In this document: positions 8,308 to 17,695 of the stretch, one piece after another
Numbering within the stretch: position 1 is the first letter of the stretch
Layout of the letters: each line of letters starts with the position of its first letter
NCBI GenBank assembly: GCA_963849695.1
Contig: CAWKIT010000004.1
Coordinates: forward strand, 78,033-142,032
From: DASSUW01 sp963849695
GTDB lineage: Bacteria > Actinomycetota > Thermoleophilia > Solirubrobacterales > Solirubrobacteraceae
Reading direction: 5' to 3'
DNA: 64,000 nt
The notes under the pieces: generated by a model
The model's database searches: none
Told to the model about the DNA's origin: nothing
Seen by the model: the letters and a program-made list of their open reading frames with translations, nothing else
Program-made: the position numbers and the translations under genes

Positions 8308-10315
8308 GCCGAGACCAGGAAGTAGGCGCCGAGCCCGGTGACGCCCACCAGCAGCAGCGCGGCGTAGTAGCGCAGGTAGCCGGTCTGCACGCGGCGCACA
8401 GCCGCCGAGCACAGCCCCACGAGAGCGGAGGCGCCGCCGACGAGGCCGTCGACCACCACGCGCTCGAAGGTGGTGCGGGCGAAGCGCCCGAGCCAGGCCG
8501 CCGGCCGCACGATCAGGAAGTCGATCGCCTCGTCGAAGTACCACTTGTTGACGAGGAAGGTGTGCAGCCCCGCGAAGCGCTGCTGCAGCGCGGCCGCGCG
8601 GTGCGGCGGGTGCCCGTACAGCCGCCATGCGATGAAGATGCCGGTGACCGCGATCGTCGCGCCGACCAGCAGGCCGATCGCGGTCAGCGTGCCGGACGGG
8701 TCGAGCTCCTCGTAGAGGCTCGAGTCGGCGAACGTCGGCTCGAGGAACGTGTGCAGCCAGTCGGTCACGTCGGGGATCTGCGGGATGCCGCCGATCACCG
8801 CCAGCGACGGCGAGCGCGCCCATCGCGATCTTCATCGGGAACTCGCGCTCGGCGATGTGGTGCTCCGGGCCGGGGAACCCGACGTCGGTGTCCTCGATCT
8901 CGCCGCTCATCGGGTTGGTCGGGTGCTCGGGGTGGAACAGGTGGCCGTGCTCGAGCTCCTGCGCCTCCGGCACCGGGTCGCCGAAGAACGCGCGGAAGAT
9001 CATCCGGAACGTGTAGATCGCGGTCAGCAGCGAGCCCACGTAGCCGAGCACGCCGAGCACGATGTGCCAGTCGTCGCGCGCCAACAGCAGCGCGATGATC
9101 TCGTCCTTGGAGAAGAACCCGCTGAACGGCGGGACGCCCGGACAGCGCGAGGCCGCCGATCAGCATGCAGATGAACGTGAACGGCATCGCGCGCCGGAAG
9201 CCGCCCATCCGGTCGAGGTTCTGGATCCCCGCCATCGCCGCGATCACCGAGCCGGCCGACATGAACAGCAGCGCCTTGAAGAACGCGTGCGTCATCAGAT
9301 GGAACATGCCCGCGGCGTAGGCGGCGGACGAGGCGGCCATCACCATGTAGCCGATCTGCGACATCGTGGAGTAGGCGATGACGCGCTTGAGGTCGGTCAC
9401 CACGAGGCCGATCGAGGCCGCGATCAGCAGCGTCAGGCAGCCGACGATCGCTCCCACGTCGGCGGCGATCGGCGCCTGCTCGAACAGCGGGTGCATGCGG
9501 CAGATCAGGTAGACGCCGGCGGTCACCATCGTGGCGGCATGGATCAGGGCGGAGACCGGCGTCGGGCCCTCCATGGCGTCCGGGAGCCAGGTGTGGAGCG
9601 GGACCTGGGCCGACTTGGCGAACGCGCCGACGAGCAGCAGGCAGCAGCCGGCCACGAGATCCGGGTCGTTGGGCGTGAACGCGTTGCCGACCTCCTCGAA
9701 CGCGCGCAGGAAGTCGAGCGAGCCGGTGCCCCGGAAGATGAAGAACGCGCCGAGCACGAGTCCGACGTCGCCCGCCACGTTGATCACGAACGCCTTGATG
9801 CCGGCGTCCGTGGCGGTCTTGCGGCGGTACCAGAACGAGATCAGGAAATACGAGGCGGCGCCGACGAACGCCCAGCCGACGATCAGCATGAAGAAGTTGG
9901 CCGCCTCGACCAGCAGCAGCATGCTGAACACGAAGAAGTTCAGGTACGCGAAGAACCGGCTGTAGCCGTGGTCGCCGCCCATGTAGGCGACCGAGTAGAG
10001 GTGGATCAGCGTCGATACGCCCGAGACGATCAGCATCATCAGGACGCTGAGCGGGTCGAGCAGGATCGCGACCTGCGCGTCGAGGCCGCTCGTGACCGCG
10101 TAGTTCCACCCGACGGAGACGACCTGGCGCTCCTCCTCGCCGAGCGACTCCAGCTCGAGGAAGGCGCCGATGGCCGCGGCGAACGAGAGCGCGATGGCCA
10201 GCGTCCCGATCACGCCGTGCAGTCGCCCGATCGCCAGCTTGTAGGTCAGCGAGTTCAGCACGCAGCCCGCCAGCGGGAAGGCGAGCACCAGCCAGCCGAA
10301 GGTCTGCAGGCTCAC
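8304..10315 (-). CDS. nuoL: NADH-quinone oxidoreductase subunit L (two frameshifts)
   Basis: This is the largest antiporter-like pump subunit, about 669 residues when read across two single-base insertions. It begins at a GTG (VSLQTFGWLVLAFP) overlapping the nuoK stop. Conserved stretches include KSAQVPLHTWLPDAMEGPTP and RVIAYSTMSQIGYM. The frame then breaks near 9137-9139 (a CCC run where CC restores VPPFSGFFSKDE) and near 8806 (one extra base before VIGGIPQIPDV). The C-terminal part has the long lateral-helix region (YFDEAIDFLIV). Neighbouring nuo genes are intact and complex I needs this subunit, so sequence errors are the likelier cause. Real inactivation is not excluded. Confidence 0.93.
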
Positions 10316-10611
10316 CCGGAGAGCTCCCGCAGCTCGTCGACGTCGATCGGCAGCCGGCGCCGGAACAGGGCCACGATCAGGCCGAGGCCGACCGCCACCT
10401 CGCATGCCGCCACGACCATCACGATCAGGGCGAACATCTGCCCGTCCATGTTCCCGTGCGCGCGCGAGAAGGCGACCAGCGCCAGGTTCGCCGCGTTCAG
10501 CATCAGCTCGATGCAGAGCAGGATCACGAGCGGGTTGCGGCGCACGAGCACGCCGCCGGCGCCGATGCTGAAGATCAGCGCGGAGGCCACCAGGTACCAG
10601 GTCAGCGACAT
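10312..10611 (-). CDS. nuoK: NADH-quinone oxidoreductase subunit K
   Basis: A 99-residue, three-helix membrane subunit of complex I, the usual NuoK length. It carries ILLCIELMLNAANLALVAFS, where the glutamate within the second helix is the conserved proton-path residue of the family. The stop overlaps the nuoL GTG start. Only four bases separate it from nuoJ upstream. Confidence 0.96.
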   Translation of the reverse strand: MSLTWYLVASALIFSIGAGGVLVRRNPLVILLCIELMLNAANLALVAFSRAHGNMDGQMFALIVMVVAACEVAVGLGLIVALFRRRLPIDVDELRELSG

Positions 10612-10615
10612 GCGG

Positions 10616-11239
10616 CTACCTCTGCGGCGGCCCCGCCGCCTCGATCATCGACCCCGGCTCGGCCTGGCCGGCGGTGACCTCCGGCCGGCGCATCACGTCG
10701 CCCACCGACACCTCGCCGTCGTCGCCCAGCCCGGCGCGCCGGCGCGCCAGGATCACCGCGCCCACGGCGGCGATCAGCAGGAGGAGCGAGGCGATCTCGA
10801 ACGCCACCAGGAACTTCGTGAGGAACAGCTCGCCGACCTCGGCCGGCGTCCCGAAGGTCGCCTCGAGGGAAGCGCCCTCGGTGTCGAGCGCCGTCAGCCC
10901 GGTCCCGACCAGGGCGATCGTCAGCTCCGCGAACAGCGCGAGCGCGAACAGGATCGACGCGAAGCGCAGCGATACACCGGTCGAGCCCGTGAGCGGCTCC
11001 CCGGCGCCGCCGCCCACGTAGGCGACCACGAAGACGTACAGCACCATCACGGCGCCCGCGTAGACGACGACCTGGGCGGCGGCGACGAACTGCGCGTACA
11101 GCAGCAGGAACAGCGCCGCGAGCGCGAGCAGGTGGCAGACCAGCGCGAGCACCGCGTAGAACGGGTTGCGCAAGGACACGGTGCCCACCGCGCCGGCCAC
11201 AGCGCCGATCGCCGCGAGGAAGAACAGGACCTCCGCCAT
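10616..11239 (-). CDS. nuoJ: NADH-quinone oxidoreductase subunit J
   Basis: A 207-residue membrane subunit of complex I with five hydrophobic segments. The stretch QVVVYAGAVMVLYVFVV is the conserved third helix whose conformational change gates the proton channel in characterised complexes. A 40-residue hydrophilic tail follows the last helix. It is the first gene of the nuoJKLMN block and has lost contact with nuoI, which lies 22.8 kb away on the same strand. It is divergent from hypC, so its own promoter must lie in or near 11240-11356. Confidence 0.95.
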   Translation of the reverse strand: MAEVLFFLAAIGAVAGAVGTVSLRNPFYAVLALVCHLLALAALFLLLYAQFVAAAQVVVYAGAVMVLYVFVVAYVGGGAGEPLTGSTGVSLRFASILFALALFAELTIALVGTGLTALDTEGASLEATFGTPAEVGELFLTKFLVAFEIASLLLLIAAVGAVILARRRAGLGDDGEVSVGDVMRRPEVTAGQAEPGSMIEAAGPPQR

Positions 11240-11304
11240 GAACGACGGCGGATGCTACGAGGTCGCGCCCCGGCACGCGGCCTGGCGCGGCCGCGCCATG
11301 ACTC

Positions 11305-11332
11305 TTGCGCTTTCGATCACAAGCAATAGGGT
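11305..11332 (+). promoter_or_regulatory. Candidate promoter for the hydrogenase operon
   Basis: In the 117-bp divergent gap between nuoJ and hypC, TTGCGC is followed after 16 bases by TAGGGT, resembling a weak sigma-70 type promoter. The segment is the least GC-rich part of the gap. A GGAGGG ribosome binding site follows just before the hypC GTG. No clear operator dyad is visible. This is a pattern match only. Confidence 0.35.
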
Positions 11333-11356
11333 GCGCCGTGAACGGAGGGAGAGACC

Positions 11357-11623
11357 GTGTGCCTGGCCATCCCCGGGCAGATTGTCGAGATCACTGACCA
11401 GGAGAACTCGCTCGCGCGCGTGGACGTCGTGGGCGTCCGCCGGACCGTCAACGTCGGCCTGCTCGACGACGTCGAGCCCGGAGACTGGGTCCTCATCCAC
11501 GTCGGCTTCGCGCTCTCGAAGATCGACGAGGAGGAGGCGATGGCCACCCGCAGGCTGCTCGAGATGATGGGCGCCGAGTACGAGCAGGAGCTCGAAGAGC
11601 TGAAGGCGAGCGCGATCGAGTGA
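11357..11623 (+). CDS. hypC: Hydrogenase assembly chaperone HypC
   Basis: An 88-residue protein starting with MCLAIPGQIVE. The cysteine after the initiator Met is the family hallmark; it helps carry the Fe(CN)2CO unit with HypD and escorts it to the large subunit. The start is GTG behind a good GGAGGG site. It is the first gene of the 19-gene hydrogenase run, and its stop overlaps the start of a second HypC-like gene. The C-terminal ATRRLLEMM helix is typical of the family. Confidence 0.95.
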   Translation: MCLAIPGQIVEITDQENSLARVDVVGVRRTVNVGLLDDVEPGDWVLIHVGFALSKIDEEEAMATRRLLEMMGAEYEQELEELKASAIE

Positions 11624-11823
11624 GCGCCTGCGACCCCAGGGATCACTGCATCACGTGCGGCGACGTCGGGGTCGAGATGCGGGTGATGCGGCTCGACGAC
11701 GACCTTGCGGTGTGCGAGGCCGCCGACGGAGACGTGCGCACGGTCGAGGTCGCGCTGGTCGAGGGCGTGAGCGAAGGGGACACGCTGCTGGTCCACGCCG
11801 ACGTGGCGCTGGTGCGGCTGTGA
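11620..11823 (+). CDS. Second HypC/HupF-like protein
   Basis: A 67-residue protein that does not begin with the usual Met-Cys but has an N-terminal CITCGD motif at residues 10-15. It then follows the small beta-barrel pattern of HypC (VRTVEVALVEGVSEGDTLLVH). HupF/HypC paralogues with this HCITC start occur in actinobacterial hydrogenase clusters. The GTG start overlaps the hypC stop and its own stop overlaps hypD. Being second in the operon next to HypC suggests a specialised chaperone role for the large subunit (inference). Confidence 0.8.
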   Translation: MSACDPRDHCITCGDVGVEMRVMRLDDDLAVCEAADGDVRTVEVALVEGVSEGDTLLVHADVALVRL

Positions 11824-12947
11824 GGTTCGTCGACGAGTTCCGCGACGGCGCGCTCGGCCGCAAGGTCGCGGCGCAGATCCTCGGCGTGGTCGAGCCGGGC
11901 CGCCACTACAAGGTGATGGAGGTGTGCGGCGGCCACACCCACTCGATCTACCGCTACGGGGTCGATGACCTGCTGCCCGAGAACGTCGAGCTCGTGCACG
12001 GGCCGGGGTGCCCGGTGTGCGTGATCCCGATGGGGCGCGTCGACGACGGGATCGCGATCGCGCGCGAGCCGGGCGTGATCTTCACCTGCTTCGGCGACAT
12101 GCTCCGGGTCCCGGGCAGCGTCGGCACGCTGACCGACGCCAAGGCCGCGGGCGCGGACATCCGGATGGTCTACTCGCCGCTCGACGCGCTGCGGATCGCC
12201 AAGGCCGAGCCGGACCGCGAGGTCGTGTTCTTCGCGATCGGCTTCGAGACCACCGCGCCGTCGACCGCGCTGACGATGATGCGCGCGCGGGCGGACGGCG
12301 TGAGGAACTTCTCCTGCATGTGCAACCACGTGACGATCGTGCCGCCGCTGCGGGCGCTGCTCGACTCGCCGGACCTGCGGCTCGACGGGTTCATCGGCCC
12401 CGGCCACGTGTCGACGGTGGTGGGCGCCCGGCCGTTCGAGTTCATCCCCGCCGACTACGGGCGCCCGGTGGTGATCGCCGGCTTCGAGCCGCTCGACATC
12501 CTGCACGCGATCCACATGATCCTGGCCCAGCTCGCCGAAGGCCGCTGTCAGGTCGAGAACCAATACACGCGCGTGGTGCCCTACGACGGCAACCCGGCGG
12601 CGCTGCGGGCGATGGCCGAGGTGTTCGAGCTGCGGCCGCACTTCGAGTGGCGCGGGCTCGGCTTCATCTCCCAGAGCGCGCTGCGGCTCAGCGACGCCTA
12701 CGCCGACCTCGACGCCGAACGCCGCTTCGCGGTCCCCGGCGTTCGCGTGGCCGACCCGAAGGCGTGCCAGTGCGGCGAGGTCCTGAAGGGCGTGATCAAG
12801 CCGTGGGAGTGCAAGGTGTTCGGCACCGCCTGCACGCCCGAGCACGCGATCGGCACCTGCATGGTGTCGCCGGAGGGGGCGTGCGCGGCGTACTACAACT
12901 ACGGACGGTTCGCGCGCGTAACGTCGTCCGGAGGTCCGAACTTGTGA
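11820..12947 (+). CDS. hypD: Hydrogenase maturation protein HypD
   Basis: A 375-residue [4Fe-4S] scaffold protein on which the Fe(CN)2CO group is built. Motifs include MEVCGGHTHSIYRYG, GPGCPVCVIP, GFETTAPSTA, and a C-terminal cysteine set (CQCGEVLKG, PWECKVFGTACTPEHAIG, GTCMVSPEGACAAYY) that holds the cluster. The start is the GTG overlapping the preceding stop. The longer open frame upstream is noise, since the family begins at RFVDEFRDG. Confidence 0.97.
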   Translation: MRFVDEFRDGALGRKVAAQILGVVEPGRHYKVMEVCGGHTHSIYRYGVDDLLPENVELVHGPGCPVCVIPMGRVDDGIAIAREPGVIFTCFGDMLRVPGSVGTLTDAKAAGADIRMVYSPLDALRIAKAEPDREVVFFAIGFETTAPSTALTMMRARADGVRNFSCMCNHVTIVPPLRALLDSPDLRLDGFIGPGHVSTVVGARPFEFIPADYGRPVVIAGFEPLDILHAIHMILAQLAEGRCQVENQYTRVVPYDGNPAALRAMAEVFELRPHFEWRGLGFISQSALRLSDAYADLDAERRFAVPGVRVADPKACQCGEVLKGVIKPWECKVFGTACTPEHAIGTCMVSPEGACAAYYNYGRFARVTSSGGPNL

Positions 12948-14011
12948 GGACCGAAGGACGAAACGCGGTCTCCCGTGAGGAGCGGATCCTCGGGATCATC
13001 GAGACCGCTCGCAGCAAGCGGCCGCGGTTCAAGGACGAGCGGATCACGATGGCCCACGGCGCCGGGGGCAAGGCCACCCAGACGCTGATCGAGGGCCTGC
13101 TGGCGCCCGCCTTCGGCCTCGAGGAGCTGGCCGACGCGGCGCTGCTCGACGGCGTCGCCCTCACCACCGACTCGTTCGTGGTCAAGCCGCTGGTCTTCCC
13201 CGGCGGCTCGATCGGCGAGCTGGCCGTCAACGGCACCGTCAACGACCTGGCGATGGCCGGCGCTCGCCCGCTCGCGCTCAGCCTGGCGCTGATCCTGGAG
13301 GAGGGGCTGGACGCCGGCGTCCTCCGGGCCGAGGTCGCAGCCATCGCGGCGGCGGCGGAGGCGGCCGGCGTGAAGATCGTCACCGGCGACACCAAGGTCG
13401 TCGAGCGCGGGCACGCCGACGGCATGTACGTGTGCACCACCGGCGTCGGCGCGCGCGACCCGCGCGCGTCGCTGTCCCCGGGCGCGGTGCGGCCCGGCGA
13501 TCGCATCCTCGTCTCGCGCACGATCGGCGAGCACGGCACCGCGATCATGCTCGCCCGCGGCGACCTCGGGCTCGACGCCGACGTCGAGTCCGACACCCGC
13601 CCGCTGTGGCCGGCGGTCGATGCGGTGCTGAGCGAGCACGTCCACTGCCTGCGCGACGCCACCCGCGGCGGCGTGGCGTCGGTGCTGAACGAGATCGCGC
13701 GCGCGGCGGGCGTGGGGGTGGTGGTGCGCGAGGGCGACGTGCCGGTCGTGCCCGCGGTGGCGGGCGCCGCCGAGCTGCTGGGGATCGATCCGATGTACGT
13801 CGCCAACGAGGGCACGTTCGTGGCGTTCGTGGCGCCCGAGGGAGCCGCCGCGGCACTCGCCGCCCTGCGCGCGGTCGAGGGCTGCGAGCGCGCGGCCGAG
13901 ATCGGCGAGGTGCGCGAGGAGCCGCCGGGCATGGTGCTGGTCGAGACCGCGTTCGGCGGGCGGCGCGTGATGGATCAGCTGGTGGGCGACCCGCTGCCGA
14001 GGATCTGCTGA
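12944..14011 (+). CDS. hypE: Hydrogenase maturation protein HypE
   Basis: A 355-residue ATP-dependent dehydratase that turns the HypF-delivered thiocarboxamide on its C-terminal cysteine into cyanide for the iron centre. It ends in PRIC, the conserved tail with the acceptor cysteine at the very last position. ITMAHGAGGKA and TGDTKVVERG are AIR-synthase-fold nucleotide-binding stretches. The GTG start overlaps the hypD TGA, and the stop overlaps the hypA ATG. Confidence 0.97.
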   Translation: MRTEGRNAVSREERILGIIETARSKRPRFKDERITMAHGAGGKATQTLIEGLLAPAFGLEELADAALLDGVALTTDSFVVKPLVFPGGSIGELAVNGTVNDLAMAGARPLALSLALILEEGLDAGVLRAEVAAIAAAAEAAGVKIVTGDTKVVERGHADGMYVCTTGVGARDPRASLSPGAVRPGDRILVSRTIGEHGTAIMLARGDLGLDADVESDTRPLWPAVDAVLSEHVHCLRDATRGGVASVLNEIARAAGVGVVVREGDVPVVPAVAGAAELLGIDPMYVANEGTFVAFVAPEGAAAALAALRAVEGCERAAEIGEVREEPPGMVLVETAFGGRRVMDQLVGDPLPRIC

Positions 14012-14361
14012 TGCATGAGCTCTCGGTAGCTGCGGCCATCGCCGACATCGCCGTCCGGCACGCGGGCGGGCGGCGGGTGAGCCGGGTCGAGGTGCGGGTC
14101 GGGCACCTGCGCCAGGTCGTGCCGTCGGCGCTCGAGTTCGCGTTCGAGCTGGTCGCCCAGGGGACGCCGCTGGAGGGCGCCGAGCTGGTGCTGGAGGAGG
14201 TTGCCGTCACCGTCCGTTGCGGGACGTGCGGCGCGGAGAGCCGGCTCGACGGCTTCCCGCTGATCTGCCCGTGCGGCTCCGCCGCCGTCGAGATCGTCGC
14301 CGGCGAGGAGCTCACGGTCGAGTCGCTGGACGTGGAGGAGGAGGTCGCGTATGGCCGTTGA
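14011..14361 (+). CDS. hypA: Hydrogenase nickel-insertion protein HypA
   Basis: A 116-residue nickel chaperone that works with HypB. It begins MHELSVA, and His2 is the nickel ligand in the family. The zinc site has Cys70 and Cys73, then Cys86 and Cys88; the second pair is C-x-C rather than the usual C-x-x-C, a small oddity. The start overlaps the hypE stop and the end overlaps the hydrogenase small-subunit gene by 11 bases. Confidence 0.95.
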   Translation: MHELSVAAAIADIAVRHAGGRRVSRVEVRVGHLRQVVPSALEFAFELVAQGTPLEGAELVLEEVAVTVRCGTCGAESRLDGFPLICPCGSAAVEIVAGEELTVESLDVEEEVAYGR

Positions 14362-15412
14362 CGAGGCACCCGTGGGCGTGGAGGAGGTCCACATCCTGTG
14401 GATCTCGGAGGGGATGAGCTGCGACGGCGACTCCGTGTCCGTCACGGCCGCCGGTCAGCCCGGCATCGAGGACGTGCTGCTGGGGGCGATCCCCGGCATC
14501 CCCAAGGTCCACCTCCACAACAAGGTCCTGTCGCCGACGCTCGGCGGCGAGGAGTTCCTGACCCCGTTCCGCCAGGCGGCGCGCGGCGAGCTCGACGCGC
14601 CGTTCGTGCTCGTGATCGAGGGCTCGATCCCGAACGAGACCATCAACGGCGACGGCTACTGGACGTCGTTCGGCAACGACGAGGCGACCGGAGAGCCGCT
14701 GACCATCAACTGGTGGATCGACCGGCTCGCCCCCAAGGCCTGGGGCGTGGTGGCGATCGGGACGTGCGCCACGTACGGCGGCATCCATGCGATGGCGGGC
14801 AACCCGACCGGCTGCATGGGCCTCGCCGACTACCTGGGATGGGACTTCCGCTCGGCGGGCGACCTTCCGATCGTCAACGTCCCCGGCTGCCCCGTGCAGC
14901 CGGAGAACTTCATGGAGACGCTGGTGTGGCTGCTCTACCAGGCGGCCGGGCTGGCGCCCGTGATCCCGCTCGACGAGCAGCTGCGGCCGACGTGGCTGTT
15001 CGGGAAGACGGTCCACGAGGGCTGCGACCGCGCCGGCTACTACGAGCAGGGCGACTTCGCGGAGGACTACAACTCGCCCAAGTGCCTCGTGAAGGTCGGC
15101 TGCTGGGGGCCGGTGGTCAATTGCAACGTGCCCAAGCGGGGCTGGATGGCCGGCATCGGCGGGTGCCCGAACGTCGGCGGCATCTGCATCGGCTGCACGA
15201 TGCCCGGCTTCCCCGACAAGTTCATGCCGTTCATGGACCAGCCGCCGGGCGGCAGCGTCTCCTCGATGATCTCGGGCGTCTACGGGCCGGCGATCCGCAA
15301 GCTGCGCAGCATCACCAATACGACGGTGAACAAGGAGCCGTCCTGGCGTCACAACCGCAACGAGCTGACGACGGGCTACGACCCACGCTGGCTGCAGGAG
15401 GGGAGGGGCTGA
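14351..15412 (+). CDS. hhyS: [NiFe] hydrogenase small subunit, group 1h-like
   Basis: This 353-residue iron-sulfur subunit passes electrons from the active site through three clusters. There is no twin-arginine leader and no C-terminal membrane helix, so it is probably cytoplasmic. The proximal-cluster motif reads SCDGDS with Cys24 and Asp27, so an aspartate replaces the second cysteine of the usual CxxC. That 3Cys-1Asp pattern is characteristic of actinobacterial-type high-affinity, oxygen-tolerant group 1h enzymes. GTCATYGGIHA, VPGCPVQPENF, HEGCDRAGYYEQGDFA and GGICIGCTMPGFPDKF give the other ligands. Group 1l cannot be excluded without a tree. Confidence 0.93.
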   Translation: MAVDEAPVGVEEVHILWISEGMSCDGDSVSVTAAGQPGIEDVLLGAIPGIPKVHLHNKVLSPTLGGEEFLTPFRQAARGELDAPFVLVIEGSIPNETINGDGYWTSFGNDEATGEPLTINWWIDRLAPKAWGVVAIGTCATYGGIHAMAGNPTGCMGLADYLGWDFRSAGDLPIVNVPGCPVQPENFMETLVWLLYQAAGLAPVIPLDEQLRPTWLFGKTVHEGCDRAGYYEQGDFAEDYNSPKCLVKVGCWGPVVNCNVPKRGWMAGIGGCPNVGGICIGCTMPGFPDKFMPFMDQPPGGSVSSMISGVYGPAIRKLRSITNTTVNKEPSWRHNRNELTTGYDPRWLQEGRG

Positions 15413-15413
15413 G

Positions 15414-17201
15414 ATGGCTGTCCGCGAACGTGTGACGCCCGAGGCGGGCAAGCTCGTCGACATGTCCTGGGACCCGATCACCAGGATCGTCGGCAACCTC
15501 GGCATCTACACCAAGATCGACTTCGACAACCGCGAGGTCGCGTCGTGCAAGGCGACCTCGTCGCTGTTCCGCGGCTACAGCGTGTTCATGAAGGGCAAGG
15601 ACCCGCGCGACGCGCACTTCATCACGAGTCGCATCTGCGGGATCTGCGGCGACAACCACGCCGTCTGCTCGTGCTACGCGCAGCAGATGGCCTACGGGGT
15701 CAAGCCGCCGCCGCTCGCCGAGTGGATCGTCAACCTCGGCGAGGCCGCCGAGTACATCTTCGACCACATCATCTTCCAGGACAACCTGGTGTTCGTGGAC
15801 TTCTGCGAGCAGATGGTCCGCGAGACGAACCCGACCGTGTGGCAGAAGGCCGAGACGACCGACGCGCGCGGCGCGGAGGTCCACGGCTACCGCACGGTCG
15901 GCGACATCATGCGGTCGTACAACCCGTTCACCGGCGAGACGTACCGCGAGGCGCTGCACATGAGCCGGATCGGGCGGGAGATGATCTGCCTGATGGAGGG
16001 CCGCCACGTGCACCCCTCCACCATCTATCCCGGCGGCGTCGGGACCGTGGCCACGCCGACGCTGCTGACCGACTATCTGAGCCGGCTGCTGCGCTGCCTG
16101 GACTTCATCAAGAAGGCCGTCGCCATGAACGACGACGTCTTCGACTTCTTCTACGAGGCGCTGCCGGGCTACGAGGAGGTCGGCCGCCGGCGCATCCTGC
16201 TCGGCTGCTGGGGCGCGTTCAACAACCCCGACCACGTCGACTACACGTACAAGAACATGAACGACTGGGGGAACGAGATGTTCGTGACCCCGGGCGTGGT
16301 GGTCGACGGCGAGCTGGTCACCACCAACCTCGTCGACATCAACCTCGGCATCCGCATCCTGCTCGGCTCCTCCTACTACGAGGACTGGGTGGGCGAGGAG
16401 ACGTTCGTCCCCCAGGATCCGCTCGGCAACCCGGTGGACAAGCGCCACCCGTGGAACCAGACCACGATCCCGAAGCCGCAGAAGCGCGACCTCGAGGCCG
16501 GCAACTACTCGTGGGTGATGAGCCCGCGCTGGCACGACAAGCGGACCGGCGACAACCTGGCGCTCGACACCGGCGGCGGCGCGCTCGCGCGGCTGTGGGC
16601 GACGGCGCTGGCCAACAAGATCGACACGCCGTATGTGAAGGCGACCGGCTCGAGCGTGGTGATCAACCTGCCGCAGACGCCGGACACGCCGGAGCAGACG
16701 ATCGAGTGGAAGATCCCGCAGTGGTCCAACGCCATCGAGCGCGACCGCGCGCGGATCTACTTCGTCGCCTACGCGGCGGGCATGGCGCTGCACTTCATCG
16801 ACCGCGCGTTCAAGGAGATCCGCGCCGGCCAGACGAAGGTGTTCGAGGACTTCGAGGTCCCGGACGAGGCGATCGGCTGCGGCTTCCACGAGGCCGTGCG
16901 CGGCGTCCTCTCGCACCATCTCGTGATCCGCGAGGGGAAGATCGCCAACTACCACCCGTACCCGCCGACCCCGTGGAACGGCAGCCCGACCGACAGCTAC
17001 GGCACCCCCGGGCCGTACGAGGACGCCGTGATGGGCCAGCCGATCTTCGAGGAGAACGGCCAGGACACCTTCCGCGGGATCGACATCATGCGGGCGGTCC
17101 GCAGCTTCGACCCGTGCCTGCCGTGCGGCGTGCACATGTACCTGGGCGGGGGCAAGACGCTGAAGACCGTCCACTCGCCGATGTTCGGTGAGCACGGCTG
17201 A
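15414..17201 (+). CDS. hhyL: [NiFe] hydrogenase large subunit, group 1h-like
   Basis: A 595-residue catalytic subunit. The L1 motif RICGICGDNH (Cys75, Cys78) and L2 motif SFDPCLPCGVHM (Cys568, Cys571) hold the Ni-Fe(CN)2CO centre. A 21-residue tail follows His574, the expected cleavage point for a maturation protease, and such a protease is encoded downstream. The L1 and L2 motifs fit uptake enzymes of group 1h, which oxidise trace atmospheric H2 in soil actinobacteria. The gene starts one base after the small-subunit stop and overlaps the NifU-like gene. Confidence 0.95.
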   Translation: MAVRERVTPEAGKLVDMSWDPITRIVGNLGIYTKIDFDNREVASCKATSSLFRGYSVFMKGKDPRDAHFITSRICGICGDNHAVCSCYAQQMAYGVKPPPLAEWIVNLGEAAEYIFDHIIFQDNLVFVDFCEQMVRETNPTVWQKAETTDARGAEVHGYRTVGDIMRSYNPFTGETYREALHMSRIGREMICLMEGRHVHPSTIYPGGVGTVATPTLLTDYLSRLLRCLDFIKKAVAMNDDVFDFFYEALPGYEEVGRRRILLGCWGAFNNPDHVDYTYKNMNDWGNEMFVTPGVVVDGELVTTNLVDINLGIRILLGSSYYEDWVGEETFVPQDPLGNPVDKRHPWNQTTIPKPQKRDLEAGNYSWVMSPRWHDKRTGDNLALDTGGGALARLWATALANKIDTPYVKATGSSVVINLPQTPDTPEQTIEWKIPQWSNAIERDRARIYFVAYAAGMALHFIDRAFKEIRAGQTKVFEDFEVPDEAIGCGFHEAVRGVLSHHLVIREGKIANYHPYPPTPWNGSPTDSYGTPGPYEDAVMGQPIFEENGQDTFRGIDIMRAVRSFDPCLPCGVHMYLGGGKTLKTVHSPMFGEHG

Positions 17202-17695
17202 TGGACGACCGCCAGGCACGCGAGCTGGTGGCGCACATCGACGTGCTGCTCGACGAGGTGCGCGACGTCGAGCTGGTGCAGGCGCTGGTCGACCTCTACG
17301 GCGAGGGTCTCGCGCGGATCGTGGCGCACGACCCGGAGTGCGTCGCCGGGCTGGCGGACGACGAGCTCGTCTCGCACCTGCTCCTGCTCCACGGTCTGCA
17401 CCCGCGGCCGCTCGAGCAGCGGGTGCGCGGTGCGCTCGCCGACGTGCGGCCGTATCTCGAGCAGCACGGCGGCGACGTCGAGCTGCTCGGCGTCGAGGGA
17501 GGGATCGCGCGGCTGCGGCTCGAGGGCAGCTGCAACGGCTGCCCGTCCTCGACGGCCACTCTCAAGAACGCGATCGAGGACGCGATCCAGCGGGTCGCTC
17601 CGGACATCGAGGAGATCCGGGCCGAGGGGGCGGTGGAGCCCTCCGGCCTGCTCCAGATCGAGATCGCCTGCCCGCCGGAGCTCCGTGATCGCTGA
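17201..17695 (+). CDS. NifU-like C-terminal-domain protein of the hydrogenase operon
   Basis: A 164-residue protein. The first 70 residues are an uncharacterised helical region. Residues 75-160 match the NifU C-terminal (Nfu) fold with Cys111 and Cys114 in CNGCPSS, which bind or transfer an Fe-S cluster. Nfu-like proteins are common in group 1h hydrogenase clusters. Placed right after the large subunit, it may deliver clusters to the small subunit or act as an electron-transfer partner (inference). It overlaps the next gene by 11 bases. Confidence 0.85.
   Translation: MDDRQARELVAHIDVLLDEVRDVELVQALVDLYGEGLARIVAHDPECVAGLADDELVSHLLLLHGLHPRPLEQRVRGALADVRPYLEQHGGDVELLGVEGGIARLRLEGSCNGCPSSTATLKNAIEDAIQRVAPDIEEIRAEGAVEPSGLLQIEIACPPELRDR

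Noticed and set aside
9100..9170. Programmed frameshifting in nuoL
   Set aside because: No slippery heptamer with a downstream structure is evident, and similar shifts occur in many unrelated genes.
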